Source of the DNA: an uncultured Clostridia bacterium
GTDB taxonomy: Bacteria > Bacillota > Clostridia > Monoglobales > Monoglobaceae
NCBI GenBank assembly: GCA_945878965.1
Contig: CAMCUJ010000053.1
Coordinates: 1-8,138 of the forward strand
Length of the DNA stretch: 8,138 nucleotides
Reading direction: 5' to 3'
Positions 1 through 6,187 of the stretch are shown here, piece by piece. The notes below the pieces were generated by a model. It did not search any database, had not been told where the DNA came from, and saw nothing but the letters and a program-made list of their open reading frames with translations. Every line of letters starts with the position of its first letter. Positions within the stretch are counted from its first letter, which is position 1. Both the position numbers and the translations under genes were made by a program.

Positions 1-863
1 AAGATTTCCTGAAGGGCTCTGATATCAACTCCCGATTGATACATTAATGTAGCCGCAGTATGCCTGAGCTTGTGAGTTGTATATTTATGCCTGTCAAGAC
101 CGATTTTGCTTACATATTTTTCAACTAAGTACTGAACGGTTCTGCGGCTGATGCGTTTATTTCTGGAGGACAGAAATAAAGCATTTTTACTTGATGCTTC
201 CGCAGAAATCGAGTTCCTTATTTTAAGATAATCGTTAAGTGCCGAAATACAGGCATCGTTTAAGTATATGGTGCGTTCTTTGTTACCTTTTCCCGTAATC
301 GTTATAACGTCGCCTCTGATGTCGGTAATATCAATACTTACGAGTTCGGAAAGACGCATTCCGCAGTTTAAAAATAAGGTAATAATACAATAATCACGCT
401 CAAAATTTCTGCCGTCTACAGACTCAAGAAGCTGAATACTTTCATCAATTGAAAAATACTTGGGGAGCTGTTTTTTAAGCTTAACGTTGTCAAGCTCTGC
501 GATCGGATTTGAATCAATTATTTTTGATTTGCTGTACAAATACTTAAAATATGAACGCAGCGATGCGGTTTTTCTTGCAATTGTCGCAGAGCTGTTGTTT
601 TTTTCACGGCTTAAAAAATATATAAATTCATAAATATCATTAAGCGTGATTTTTTTAACGTACTCTAAATCAAAATCCGAAATATCAATTTTCTCAAACT
701 CGGAATTTTTATCAGCTAAATTATAATGTATTTTTAAAAATCTATAAAATGTACGTATATCATAAAAATATTCGTTAACAGTATTCGGAGATTTACCAAG
801 TATGCCTTGTGAATACTTTAAAAATGATAACAACGGCTCAGGTACTAATTCAGATGTATACAT
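1..863 (-). CDS. XerC/XerD-family tyrosine recombinase, 3' end cut by the window edge
   Basis: Seen: an open frame of 287 codons runs from ATG at 863 to the window edge with no stop. Residues about 5-105 form the helical core-binding domain (KSPNTVNEY at 24-32, then YDIRTFYRFL). The catalytic domain starts near 128. Four catalytic residues are visible: Arg170 in CGMRLSEL, Lys192 in TGKGNKER, and His264 and Arg267 in HKLRHT. The last His/Trp and the nucleophilic Tyr should lie just past the edge, since Xer proteins are about 300 residues. The start follows GGAGG by 4 nt. Known: such enzymes act as a pair on dif to resolve chromosome dimers, or as integrases of mobile elements. Inference: the compact length, lack of an N-terminal arm-binding domain and housekeeping neighbours favour a chromosomal Xer protein. 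I cannot separate XerC from XerD or a third paralogue, so no symbol is given. Confidence 0.9.
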   Translation of the reverse strand, partial: MYTSELVPEPLLSFLKYSQGILGKSPNTVNEYFYDIRTFYRFLKIHYNLADKNSEFEKIDISDFDLEYVKKITLNDIYEFIYFLSREKNNSSATIARKTASLRSYFKYLYSKSKIIDSNPIAELDNVKLKKQLPKYFSIDESIQLLESVDGRNFERDYCIITLFLNCGMRLSELVSIDITDIRGDVITITGKGNKERTIYLNDACISALNDYLKIRNSISAEASSKNALFLSSRNKRISRRTVQYLVEKYVSKIGLDRHKYTTHKLRHTAATLMYQSGVDIRALQEI

Positions 864-876
864 TTTGCCTCCATCT

Positions 877-906
877 AATTGCACAAAACTTTTATTTTGT
901 GCAATT
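877..906 (-). repeat. Perfect 12-bp inverted repeat in the recombinase leader
   Basis: The arms AATTGCACAAAA (877-888) and TTTTGTGCAATT (895-906) are perfectly complementary around a 6-nt loop. In the minus-strand transcript the hairpin ends 5 nt before the GGAGG of the recombinase gene. No T-tract follows, so it is not an intrinsic terminator. It could be an mRNA 5' stabiliser, a translational control hairpin or a protein operator; the sequence does not decide between these. Confidence 0.7.
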
Positions 907-923
907 ATGTATATCGTATTTTA

Positions 924-942
924 ATAAGGGCTTTGCCCTTAT
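924..942. repeat. 8-bp perfect hairpin with 3-nt loop
   Basis: The arms ATAAGGGC (924-931) and GCCCTTAT (935-942) pair perfectly around TTT. It is GC-richer than its surroundings. Neither side carries a continuous T-tract: minus continues TAAAATAC, plus continues GATGCTTATT. It is therefore at best a weak terminator. If the promoter at 956-961 is used, this hairpin lies near the 5' end of the recombinase mRNA. Confidence 0.6.
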
Positions 943-955
943 GATGCTTATTCTT

Positions 956-984
956 ATTATATAAGTGTTTAGACATTGATTAAT
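956..984 (-). promoter_or_regulatory. Possible promoter of the recombinase gene (good -10, poor -35)
   Basis: On the minus strand a perfect TATAAT lies at 961-956, about 93 nt before the recombinase start and downstream of the rpmF terminator. The hexamer 17 nt upstream (984-979, ATTAAT) matches the -35 consensus badly. In AT-rich DNA a lone TATAAT is weak evidence. It is listed because the gene needs a promoter after the terminator and no better candidate is visible. Confidence 0.35.
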
Positions 985-992
985 TATAAGTT

Positions 993-1013
993 AAAAAAGC
1001 ACCTTTAAGGTGC
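993..1013 (-). terminator. Intrinsic terminator of the yceD-rpmF unit
   Basis: On the minus strand GCACCTT and AAGGTGC (1013-999) are complementary around a central A; in RNA this gives a stem of about 6 bp with a 3-nt loop. TTTTTT follows at once (998-993). This is the classic terminator layout, placed 114 nt after the rpmF stop and before the recombinase promoter region. Confidence 0.85.
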
Positions 1014-1055
1014 AATTAAGTAATACAGAACTTTTATGAATTAAATATATACCAT

Positions 1056-1086
1056 TGTGCAAGCTTTGAAAAACAAAGCCTGCACA
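1056..1086 (-). repeat. 13-bp hairpin in the rpmF 3' region
   Basis: On the minus strand the arms TGTGCAGGCTTTG (1086-1074) and CAAAGCTTGCACA (1068-1056) pair over 13 positions around a TTTTT loop. The one non-Watson-Crick position is G-U in the minus transcript but A-C in the plus. This suggests that the RNA copied from the minus strand is the functional one. No T-tract follows, so it is not by itself a terminator. Confidence 0.65.
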
Positions 1087-1087
1087 G

Positions 1088-1111
1088 TTTAATCTTTAGA
1101 AACAGATTAAA
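1088..1111. repeat. AT-rich 8-bp hairpin after the rpmF stop
   Basis: The arms TTTAATCT (1088-1095) and AGATTAAA (1104-1111) are perfectly complementary around an 8-nt loop. The hairpin starts 15 nt after the rpmF stop codon and sits directly beside the stronger hairpin at 1056-1086. It may protect the rpmF message from 3' decay; this is inference. Confidence 0.5.
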
Positions 1112-1126
1112 GTATATAAAATTCAA

Positions 1127-1306
1127 TTACGCTTCAACGTTTAAAACTTCAGTATTCTTATAAGTACCGCAAGCCTTACAAACTCTGTGAGGCATTTTGA
1201 ACTCACCGCACTGAGGGCAAGCTACCATACCCGGAATAGCTAATTTCCAGTTTGCACGTCTTTTATCACGTCTTGCTTTAGAAGTTTTTCTCTTTGGAAC
1301 TGCCAT
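1127..1306 (-). CDS. rpmF: 50S ribosomal protein L32 (zinc-binding form)
   Basis: L32 is a small protein of the large ribosomal subunit that binds 23S rRNA. The 59-residue product begins [20 protein letters not shown], the typical basic L32 N-terminus. It holds two CxxC pairs (Cys30/Cys33 in CPQC, Cys43/Cys46 in CKAC) that would bind one zinc ion. The length is normal for the family. The ATG is preceded by AGGTG at 8 nt. It lies 82 nt downstream of yceD, the usual partner, and is probably co-transcribed. That gap holds only a weak 5-bp CAAAG/CTTTG hairpin (1346-1361) followed by TTTT, which might act as a partial attenuator. The four cysteines mark the C+ form, as opposed to zinc-free paralogues that some bacteria express when zinc is scarce. 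Confidence 0.97.
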   Translation of the reverse strand: MAVPKRKTSKARRDKRRANWKLAIPGMVACPQCGEFKMPHRVCKACGTYKNTEVLNVEA

Positions 1307-1388
1307 ATTTTATACACCTCTCTCTAAACAAATTAAATATTAAAACAAAGATTTAACTTTGCATATTTTACTTTAAAATTAAATATAA

Positions 1389-1886
1389 TTACTTAAAAAA
1401 ATTGTCCAAAACATCAAAACGCGGGTCTGAAGTTCTTGTGTCACAATTACATTCGCCCTCATTAAGATTTTTTCCGCATACGGGACATAGACCTTTGCAT
1501 TCTTCACAGCATAAAAGCTTTGAAGGAATATTCATAAATATGTTATTTATAAGAACCTCGGAAATATCAATCTCATTGCCCGAAAAACATATTATATCCG
1601 GGTTTTGGTCATCGGCTAAATCCAAAGTTTTTTTAAATCGTTCGGAAATATCAAAACTTAAAATCTTTGTGCTTTCCGAAAGACATCTGTCACATAAATA
1701 TGAAATTTCAAACGAAGCATTTGAATTAAACTCAATACAGCCGCCTATATTAAAAAGCTTTCCTACTAACCTTACAGGAGTACTTAATTTAACACCATCA
1801 AATTCAATATCCGAAAAATCAAGCTCTTTATCAATATCTATACTCTTTCCTTCTTCATATAAAATTGATGTAATATCTATTTTCAT
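1389..1886 (-). CDS. yceD: YceD/DUF177 family protein
   Basis: This 165-residue protein belongs to the DUF177 family, whose genes are very often found just upstream of rpmF, as here. In E. coli and in plant plastids, family members are linked to accumulation of 23S rRNA, so a role in large-subunit assembly is likely; the exact activity is unknown. Seen: a CDRC pair (Cys65, Cys68) in the middle, where the family has its conserved C-x-x-C. The cysteine-rich C-terminal part has Cys126, 127, 130, 134, 137, 146 and 148, resembling a zinc ribbon, and the protein closes with the family-typical DPRFDVLDNFF. There is no signal peptide or membrane segment, so it is cytoplasmic. The ATG at 1886 follows AAAGGA by 9 nt. 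It lies 40 nt behind tRNA-Val with no terminator between, so transcription may begin at the tRNA. Confidence 0.93.
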   Translation of the reverse strand: MKIDITSILYEEGKSIDIDKELDFSDIEFDGVKLSTPVRLVGKLFNIGGCIEFNSNASFEISYLCDRCLSESTKILSFDISERFKKTLDLADDQNPDIICFSGNEIDISEVLINNIFMNIPSKLLCCEECKGLCPVCGKNLNEGECNCDTRTSDPRFDVLDNFFK

Positions 1887-1926
1887 AGCAAATAATCCTT
1901 TGTAAAATTAATATAAATAAAAAGTA

Positions 1927-2002
1927 TGGTGGGCACAACAGGGCTCGAACCTGTGACCCTCTGCTTGTAAGGCAGATGCTCTCCCAGCTGAGCTATGCGC
2001 CC
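1927..2002 (-). tRNA. tRNA-Val, anticodon UAC
   Basis: The minus strand from 2002 to 1927 folds into a complete 76-nt cloverleaf. The acceptor stem is GGGCGCA with TGTGCCC (one G-U pair), the D-stem GCTC/GAGC, the anticodon stem TCTGC/GCAGA and the T-stem ACAGG/CCTGT with loop TTCGAGC. The anticodon loop CTTACAA gives TAC, reading valine GUA and, by wobble, other GUN codons. The discriminator is A and the CCA end is encoded (1929-1927). A poor promoter-like pair lies just upstream (-10 TAAAAC at 2014-2009, -35 TTGTGT at 2035-2030, spacer only 15). No terminator separates the tRNA from yceD. Confidence 0.97.
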
Positions 2003-2060
2003 ACATTAGTTTTAATTTATTTAACAGGAACACAATTCCCTATTAAATTAAAAATTATTT

Positions 2061-2099
2061 AAAACATCAGCAACTATTATACATAATTGCTGACGTTTT
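2061..2099 (-). terminator. Intrinsic terminator after the DUF1858 gene
   Basis: On the minus strand AAAACGTCAGCAA (2099-2087) pairs with TTGCTGATGTTTT (2073-2061) over 13 positions. The arm ends in TTTT and T-rich sequence continues. One position is G-U in the minus transcript and A-C in the plus, favouring function in the minus direction. It begins 24 nt after the DUF1858 stop and separates that gene from tRNA-Val. Confidence 0.8.
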
Positions 2100-2122
2100 G
2101 TCAATAGTTTAAGCAAAATTAA

Positions 2123-2332
2123 TTAAGAATTTTTTGAATCTAAAAAATTATTAATCTTATTTACTAATTCATCACAGTCGGTTCCATGAACCAAGCAAGC
2201 ATTTTCAATGCTTTCTCCGCTTGCAGACGGACAGCCGAGACAGTGCATTCCTATCTCAAAGAAAAACTGTGCAGTATCAGGGTCTATTCTTAGTACGTCT
2301 AAAATAATAGTATCTTTTGTTACTCTTGCCAT
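2123..2332 (-). CDS. DUF1858 domain protein (hybrid-cluster-associated redox disulfide type)
   Basis: The 69-residue protein is a single DUF1858 domain. The family is also described as a redox disulfide domain found with, or fused to, hybrid cluster (prismane) proteins. Seen: the family core with Cys31-Leu-Gly-Cys34 followed by Pro, then ESIENACLVHG with Cys46, and a further Cys53. Cys31/Cys34 is the likely redox or ligand pair. There is no signal peptide or membrane helix. The start is fixed by an in-frame TAA directly before the ATG; the ribosome binding site is weak (AAGTGG, 8 nt away). It has its own strong promoter and terminator and so is a single-gene unit between valS and tRNA-Val. 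No hybrid cluster protein is in the window, so its partner is unknown. Family assignment is firm; function is not. Confidence 0.9.
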   Translation of the reverse strand: MARVTKDTIILDVLRIDPDTAQFFFEIGMHCLGCPSASGESIENACLVHGTDCDELVNKINNFLDSKNS

Positions 2333-2377
2333 TTATAAATCCACTTCTTTCATATTCATAATCTAACTTGCTATATT

Positions 2378-2406
2378 ATTATAACCCAAAAAACTTTTTT
2401 TTTCAA
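2378..2406 (-). promoter_or_regulatory. Sigma-A type promoter of the DUF1858 gene
   Basis: On the minus strand TTGAAA (2406-2401) is followed by exactly 17 nt and then a perfect TATAAT (2383-2378). The spacer is unusual: AAAAAAG, then TTTTTT, GGG and T, that is, an A-tract and a T-tract in inverted order. The predicted start site near 2371 gives a leader of about 38 nt. Confidence 0.8.
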
Positions 2407-2482
2407 GTCTTTTAGTAATATTTCTGAAAAACTTTGTTTAAATGTTTATTTATCAAACAGAAATTTAACAAAAATCGGAATG

Positions 2483-2513
2483 TACCGCAGAAACTATATA
2501 AATTTCTGCGGTA
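2483..2513 (-). terminator. Probable terminator hairpin after valS
   Basis: The arms TACCGCAGAAA and TTTCTGCGGTA (11 bp, perfect) flank a 9-nt loop and begin 13 nt after the valS stop. On the minus strand the T-run (TTTTT) starts only 8 nt after the stem, so termination may be imperfect, or the hairpin may mainly protect the 3' end. Its place between valS and the next promoter supports a terminator role. Confidence 0.65.
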
Positions 2514-2526
2514 ACAATTAACTAAA

Positions 2527-5160
2527 TTAAATATTTTTAACCGAATTTATGCTTTCAATAACCTTATCAAGCATTTCTTTATATTTTTCACCCTTTTGTC
2601 GTTCTTCCTCAACAACGTTTGCCGGTGCTTTATCTACAAAGCCTTTATTTGAAAGTTTGCCTTCAACACGCTTAATCTCGCCCTCTAAGCGTTTTTTCTC
2701 TTTTTCAAGTCTTTCAAGCTCTTTTTCTTTGTCAACAAGGTCACCAAGAGGCATAAACAGCTCCGCAGTTGAAACTACAACGGCTATAGCATTGTCCTCT
2801 ATTCCGCTCTTATCGGATTTTATTTCAACCTCAGATGCTCCTGCAAGCTTTATAAAGAATGGAATTCCGTCCTCAAATGTTTTCTTGTTGTCTGTAACAA
2901 CGAAAAGCTTTGTCTTTTTAGACGGCGGAACATTCATTTCATTTCTTATGTTACGTATTCCCTTTATAGCATCCATTATAAGAGCGATTTCCTTTTCAGC
3001 TTCAAGATTAATTAAACTTTCATTATATTTAGGAAATGCTGAAATTGTAATGCTGACGCCTTCGTGAGGAAGGTTCTGCCATATTTCCTCGGTAATGAAC
3101 GGCATAAACGGATGAAGCAGCTTAAGTGTATTAGATAAAACATAAGTAAGCACTTGCTGAGCTGTTTCGTTGCTTTCGCCTTCGGCAAAGAATCTCGGCT
3201 TTACAAATTCGATATACCAATCACAGAATTCATCCCAGATAAAGTCATACAGCTTCTGAACGGCAATTCCAAGCTCATATTTGTCAAGGTTATCGGTGAC
3301 AGCCTTAACCAGCTCATTATAGCGGTGAAGTATCCATTTATCCTCAAGCTGAAGCTTAGATGCATCGGGAAGTTCATTTTTCTCTATATTTAAGTTCATC
3401 AAAACGAAACGTGAAGCATTCCAAATCTTATTTGCGAAGTTTCTGCTTGCCTCAACACGTTCAATATAAAAACGCATATCATTTCCCGGAGCATTACCTG
3501 TTGCAAGAGTAAATCTTAAAGCGTCTGCACCATAATCCTTAATAATTTCAAGAGGGTCAATACCGTTTCCGAGCGATTTACTCATTTTTCTTCCCTGGCT
3601 GTCACGAACAAGACCATGTATAAATACATGCTTAAACGGTACTTCGTTCATATGCTCAAGACCCGAGAACATCATTCTCATTACCCAGAATGGTATAATA
3701 TCATATCCGGTTACAAGTGTACTTGTAGGATAGAAATAATCAAGCTCCTTAGTCTTATCAGGCCAACCCAAAGTAGAAAACGGCCATAGAGCAGATGAGA
3801 ACCATGTATCAAGAGTATCCGGATCCTGCTCCATAGCTTTACCGCACTTAGGGCAGCAAACGCTGTCCTCTTTTGATACAACCATTTCGCCGCAGTCATT
3901 ACAGTAAAATGCCGGTATTCTGTGTCCCCACCATAGCTGACGTGATATACACCAGTCACGAATATTTTCAAGCCAGTGGAAATAAACCTTTTCAAAATGT
4001 TTAGGAATGAATTCTGTTCTTCCGTCTTTAACAGCGTCAATTGCAGGCTGAGCCAAAGGTGCCATCTTTACAAACCACTGCTTTGAAATTATAGGCTCAA
4101 CTGTAGTTCCGCAGCGGTAACACTGTCCTACATTATGGCTGTGATCTTCTACCTTTACAAGAAGTCCAAGCTCGTCTAAATCCTTAACAATTGCACGTCG
4201 TGCATCATAACGATCCATTCCTTCATATTTTCCGCCAAGACTGTTAATGGTTGCGTCATCATTCATAATCTTTATCTGCTCAAGATTATGTCTCATACCG
4301 ACTTCAAAGTCATTAGGGTCATGAGCAGGTGTAATTTTTACGCAGCCTGTTCCGAATTCCTTGTCAACATATTCATCGGCAATTACAGGAATTTCTCTGT
4401 TTACAAGCGGAAGTATAAGCGTCTTTCCTACCAACTCCTTATATCTTTCATCCTCCGGATTAACTGCAACAGCTGTATCACCAAGTAAGGTCTCAGGTCT
4501 TGTTTTTGCGATTATAACAAACTCGTCACTGTCCTTTACGGGATACTTAATATGCCAGAAATGACCTGCCTGCTCAGCATGCTCTACCTCTGCATCGGAA
4601 AGTGCTGTTATACAGTTCGGACACCAGTTTATAATTCTTGAGCCTTGATAAATAAGACCCTTATTATAAAGATTTACAAATACCTCTTTAACAGCTTTTG
4701 AGCAGCCTTCGTCCATTGTAAAGCGTTCTCTGTCCCAATCGCATGATGAACCTATTTTCTTAAGCTGATTAATAATTCTTGAACCGTACTTATTCTTCCA
4801 GTCCCATACTCTTTCAAGGAATTTTTCACGTCCTAAATCATAACGTGTAAGTCCTTCGTTTTCTCTTAAGGCTTCTTCAACCTTAATCTGAGTTGCGATT
4901 CCGGCATGATCGGTACCCGGAATCCAAAGTGCATTATAACCCTGCATTCTCTTATATCGGATTAAAATATCCTGAAGTGTTTCATCAAGAGCATGTCCCA
5001 TGTGAAGCTGACCTGTTACATTCGGAGGTGGTATTACAATGGTAAACGGTTCTTTTGTTTCATCTACTTCCGCATGAAAGAAACCGCTTTCAACCCACCA
5101 TTTATATAATCTATCTTCAACCTGTTCAGGCTCATAAGTTTTCGACAATTCCCTTGCCAT
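2527..5160 (-). CDS. valS: Valine--tRNA ligase
   Basis: This cytoplasmic class I synthetase joins valine to tRNA-Val using ATP and edits mischarged threonine. Seen in the 877-residue product, in order: the HIGH signature as HMGH at 53-56 within [12 protein letters not shown]; the inserted CP1 editing domain at about 190-345 with TRPET (220-224) and GDTAVAVNP; zinc-ribbon-like cysteines at 420, 423, 436 and 439; the KMSKS signature at 525-529; a helical anticodon-binding domain from about 605; and a charged C-terminal coiled coil from about 805 ([19 protein letters not shown]), the tRNA-binding arm typical of ValRS. Length is normal and the frame is intact. ATG at 5160 follows GAGG by 7 nt. 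It has its own promoter. Many Firmicute valS genes have a T-box leader, but the 205 nt upstream show no T-box motif. A tRNA-Val gene lies about 525 nt downstream. Confidence 0.98.
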   Translation of the reverse strand: MARELSKTYEPEQVEDRLYKWWVESGFFHAEVDETKEPFTIVIPPPNVTGQLHMGHALDETLQDILIRYKRMQGYNALWIPGTDHAGIATQIKVEEALRENEGLTRYDLGREKFLERVWDWKNKYGSRIINQLKKIGSSCDWDRERFTMDEGCSKAVKEVFVNLYNKGLIYQGSRIINWCPNCITALSDAEVEHAEQAGHFWHIKYPVKDSDEFVIIAKTRPETLLGDTAVAVNPEDERYKELVGKTLILPLVNREIPVIADEYVDKEFGTGCVKITPAHDPNDFEVGMRHNLEQIKIMNDDATINSLGGKYEGMDRYDARRAIVKDLDELGLLVKVEDHSHNVGQCYRCGTTVEPIISKQWFVKMAPLAQPAIDAVKDGRTEFIPKHFEKVYFHWLENIRDWCISRQLWWGHRIPAFYCNDCGEMVVSKEDSVCCPKCGKAMEQDPDTLDTWFSSALWPFSTLGWPDKTKELDYFYPTSTLVTGYDIIPFWVMRMMFSGLEHMNEVPFKHVFIHGLVRDSQGRKMSKSLGNGIDPLEIIKDYGADALRFTLATGNAPGNDMRFYIERVEASRNFANKIWNASRFVLMNLNIEKNELPDASKLQLEDKWILHRYNELVKAVTDNLDKYELGIAVQKLYDFIWDEFCDWYIEFVKPRFFAEGESNETAQQVLTYVLSNTLKLLHPFMPFITEEIWQNLPHEGVSITISAFPKYNESLINLEAEKEIALIMDAIKGIRNIRNEMNVPPSKKTKLFVVTDNKKTFEDGIPFFIKLAGASEVEIKSDKSGIEDNAIAVVVSTAELFMPLGDLVDKEKELERLEKEKKRLEGEIKRVEGKLSNKGFVDKAPANVVEEERQKGEKYKEMLDKVIESINSVKNI

Positions 5161-5251
5161 TGTTTTTCCTCGCTTTCTCTGCCGTGATAATCGGTTTATG
5201 TATTATGATAAAGTGTTTGATTTGAATACTGAAAATTCAAGCATACATTAA

Positions 5252-5280
5252 AGTATATCATAAATCAACTATTTTGGCAA
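5252..5280 (-). promoter_or_regulatory. Sigma-A type promoter of valS
   Basis: On the minus strand TTGCCA (5280-5275) and TATACT (5257-5252) each match consensus at five of six positions and are 17 nt apart. The predicted start near 5246 leaves a leader of about 85 nt. That leader holds only a short AT-rich hairpin (TTGAAT/ATTCAA, 5222-5240), which is too short and lacks the motifs for a T-box. No clear terminator separates radC from this promoter, so some read-through from radC is possible. Confidence 0.75.
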
Positions 5281-5365
5281 TACCGATATTCTAATTTAGC
5301 TGAATTTAAATTTTAAAGCACAATTAACCGTAACTTGAGCAGATATCAAAAGCTACGATTTTTTG

Positions 5366-6124
5366 CTACTTATTCTCTTTTTTTAAGCTGTTCTCTTTTA
5401 ATTTTTCATAAAAGTTCATTTCAAATCCGAAAACTCCAAATCCGGAATTTAACGAAGCATTATAGCTGTAAAACTCATCTGTGCCGACAATTATATGGTC
5501 TTTTAATTTTATATTAATCTGTTCCAATGCTTTTCCGAGAGATTTAGTTATTTTATCATCATTCTCCGAAGGTCGGCAGTCACCTGATGGGTGATTATGT
5601 GCTAAAATAACCGAAGTTGCTTTATTTTTTAATGCCGAATCCAAAACTCGTCTTATATAAAGAGATGAAGAATTTGTGGTTCCTTCGGACATTTTTTCAA
5701 ATCTGATAAGACCATCTTTATAATCTAAAAATATTATGTAAACGGTTTCATAAAGCTTACCGTAAAAGAGAGATGATGCAAATGCACCAATATCCTCGGT
5801 TGTACTTAGCTTTGTACGGCTTTTTTTAAGACTGCGTTCTACAATTCCAAGCATATCGGGAAGATCCGATAAAAACTGTGCAGTTCTCGCACCTACTCCC
5901 TTTACTTCCTGAAGTTCTTTCGGTGATGCCATAAGAACGGCAGAAATTGTTCCGAATTTGTCAAGCAATTCGTGAGCTATTGGATTGGTATTCCCTCTGG
6001 GAATAATACAGAACAAAATTTTTTCTAATTGTTCGTGTTCAGGCAAAAATTCCATGCCAAACATCTCGGCTTTTTCATTTAATCTTTTTCTGTGTCCGTC
6101 ATGAATATTATCATTATTTGCCAT
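5366..6124 (-). CDS. radC: RadC family JAB/MPN-domain protein
   Basis: Seen in the 252-residue product: an N-terminal helical region with GHRKRLNEKAEMFG (10-23), a helix-hairpin-helix DNA-binding motif around SPKELQEVKGVGARTA (67-82), and a C-terminal JAB/MPN metalloprotease-like domain. The JAMM metal-site pattern is complete: Glu126, His176 and His178 in HNHPSGD, Ser186 and Asp189. Known: despite its name no DNA-repair role is established for RadC, since the original E. coli radC mutation proved to lie in recG. Its substrate is unknown. The start at 6124 is favoured because the conserved GHRxRL region lies just inside and an in-frame TAA lies 18 nt upstream with no other start between. There is no adjacent Shine-Dalgarno; the nearest (AAAGGAG, 6165-6159) is 34 nt away across a hairpin. 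It probably forms the tail of the pyr operon, 63 nt behind pyrD. Confidence 0.95.
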   Translation of the reverse strand: MANNDNIHDGHRKRLNEKAEMFGMEFLPEHEQLEKILFCIIPRGNTNPIAHELLDKFGTISAVLMASPKELQEVKGVGARTAQFLSDLPDMLGIVERSLKKSRTKLSTTEDIGAFASSLFYGKLYETVYIIFLDYKDGLIRFEKMSEGTTNSSSLYIRRVLDSALKNKATSVILAHNHPSGDCRPSENDDKITKSLGKALEQINIKLKDHIIVGTDEFYSYNASLNSGFGVFGFEMNFYEKLKENSLKKENK

Positions 6125-6165
6125 AGTAATTACCGATACTTATAGCTATACCGGCATACTCCTTT
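6125..6165 (-). promoter_or_regulatory. Split ribosome binding site of radC: Shine-Dalgarno, hairpin, start
   Basis: On the minus strand AAAGGAG (6165-6159) is followed by T, then an ATG at 6157 opening a three-codon frame (Met-Pro-Val-stop, 6157-6146). TGCCGGTA (6156-6149) can pair with TATCGGTA (6138-6131): 8 pairs, two of them G-U, with a 10-nt loop. If folded, the distance from the Shine-Dalgarno to the radC ATG drops from 34 nt to 8 unpaired nt, a normal spacing. The pairing is seen in the sequence; its use in translation is inference. Confidence 0.5.
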
Positions 6166-6187
6166 CCGTTTTTGAATAAGTACAAAT

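Noticed and set aside
1..863. The recombinase as the integrase of a mobile element or integron
   Set aside because: No att-like direct repeats, phage genes, cassette array or arm-binding domain are visible. The tRNA-Val 1 kb away shows no duplicated 3' end in the window. What lies beyond the left edge could change this.
905..976. Minus-strand 23-codon frame coding a very basic peptide (begins MSKHLYNKNK)
   Set aside because: It has no Shine-Dalgarno, starts between the terminator and the recombinase gene, and its interior is the hairpin at 924-942. It is most likely a chance frame in AT-rich DNA.
1402..1905. Plus-strand open frame of 167 codons across the yceD region
   Set aside because: It is the antisense shadow of yceD, whose cysteine motifs, family match and placement before rpmF are clear.
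2549..3067. Plus-strand open frame of 172 codons, rich in Ser, Leu and Phe
   Set aside because: It lies opposite the coiled-coil C-terminus of valS and its composition is what antisense of Lys/Glu-rich coding gives.
3711..4040. Minus-strand 109-codon frame inside valS
   Set aside because: It is in another frame of valS, has no recognisable domain, and valS is intact across it.
5161..5246. T-box riboswitch in the valS leader
   Set aside because: I looked for the conserved T-box sequence and for competing terminator and antiterminator stems and found neither.
5281..5365. Terminator after radC
   Set aside because: Only weak 4-5 bp pairings such as CAAAA/TTTTG are present, without a stem-plus-T-run layout.
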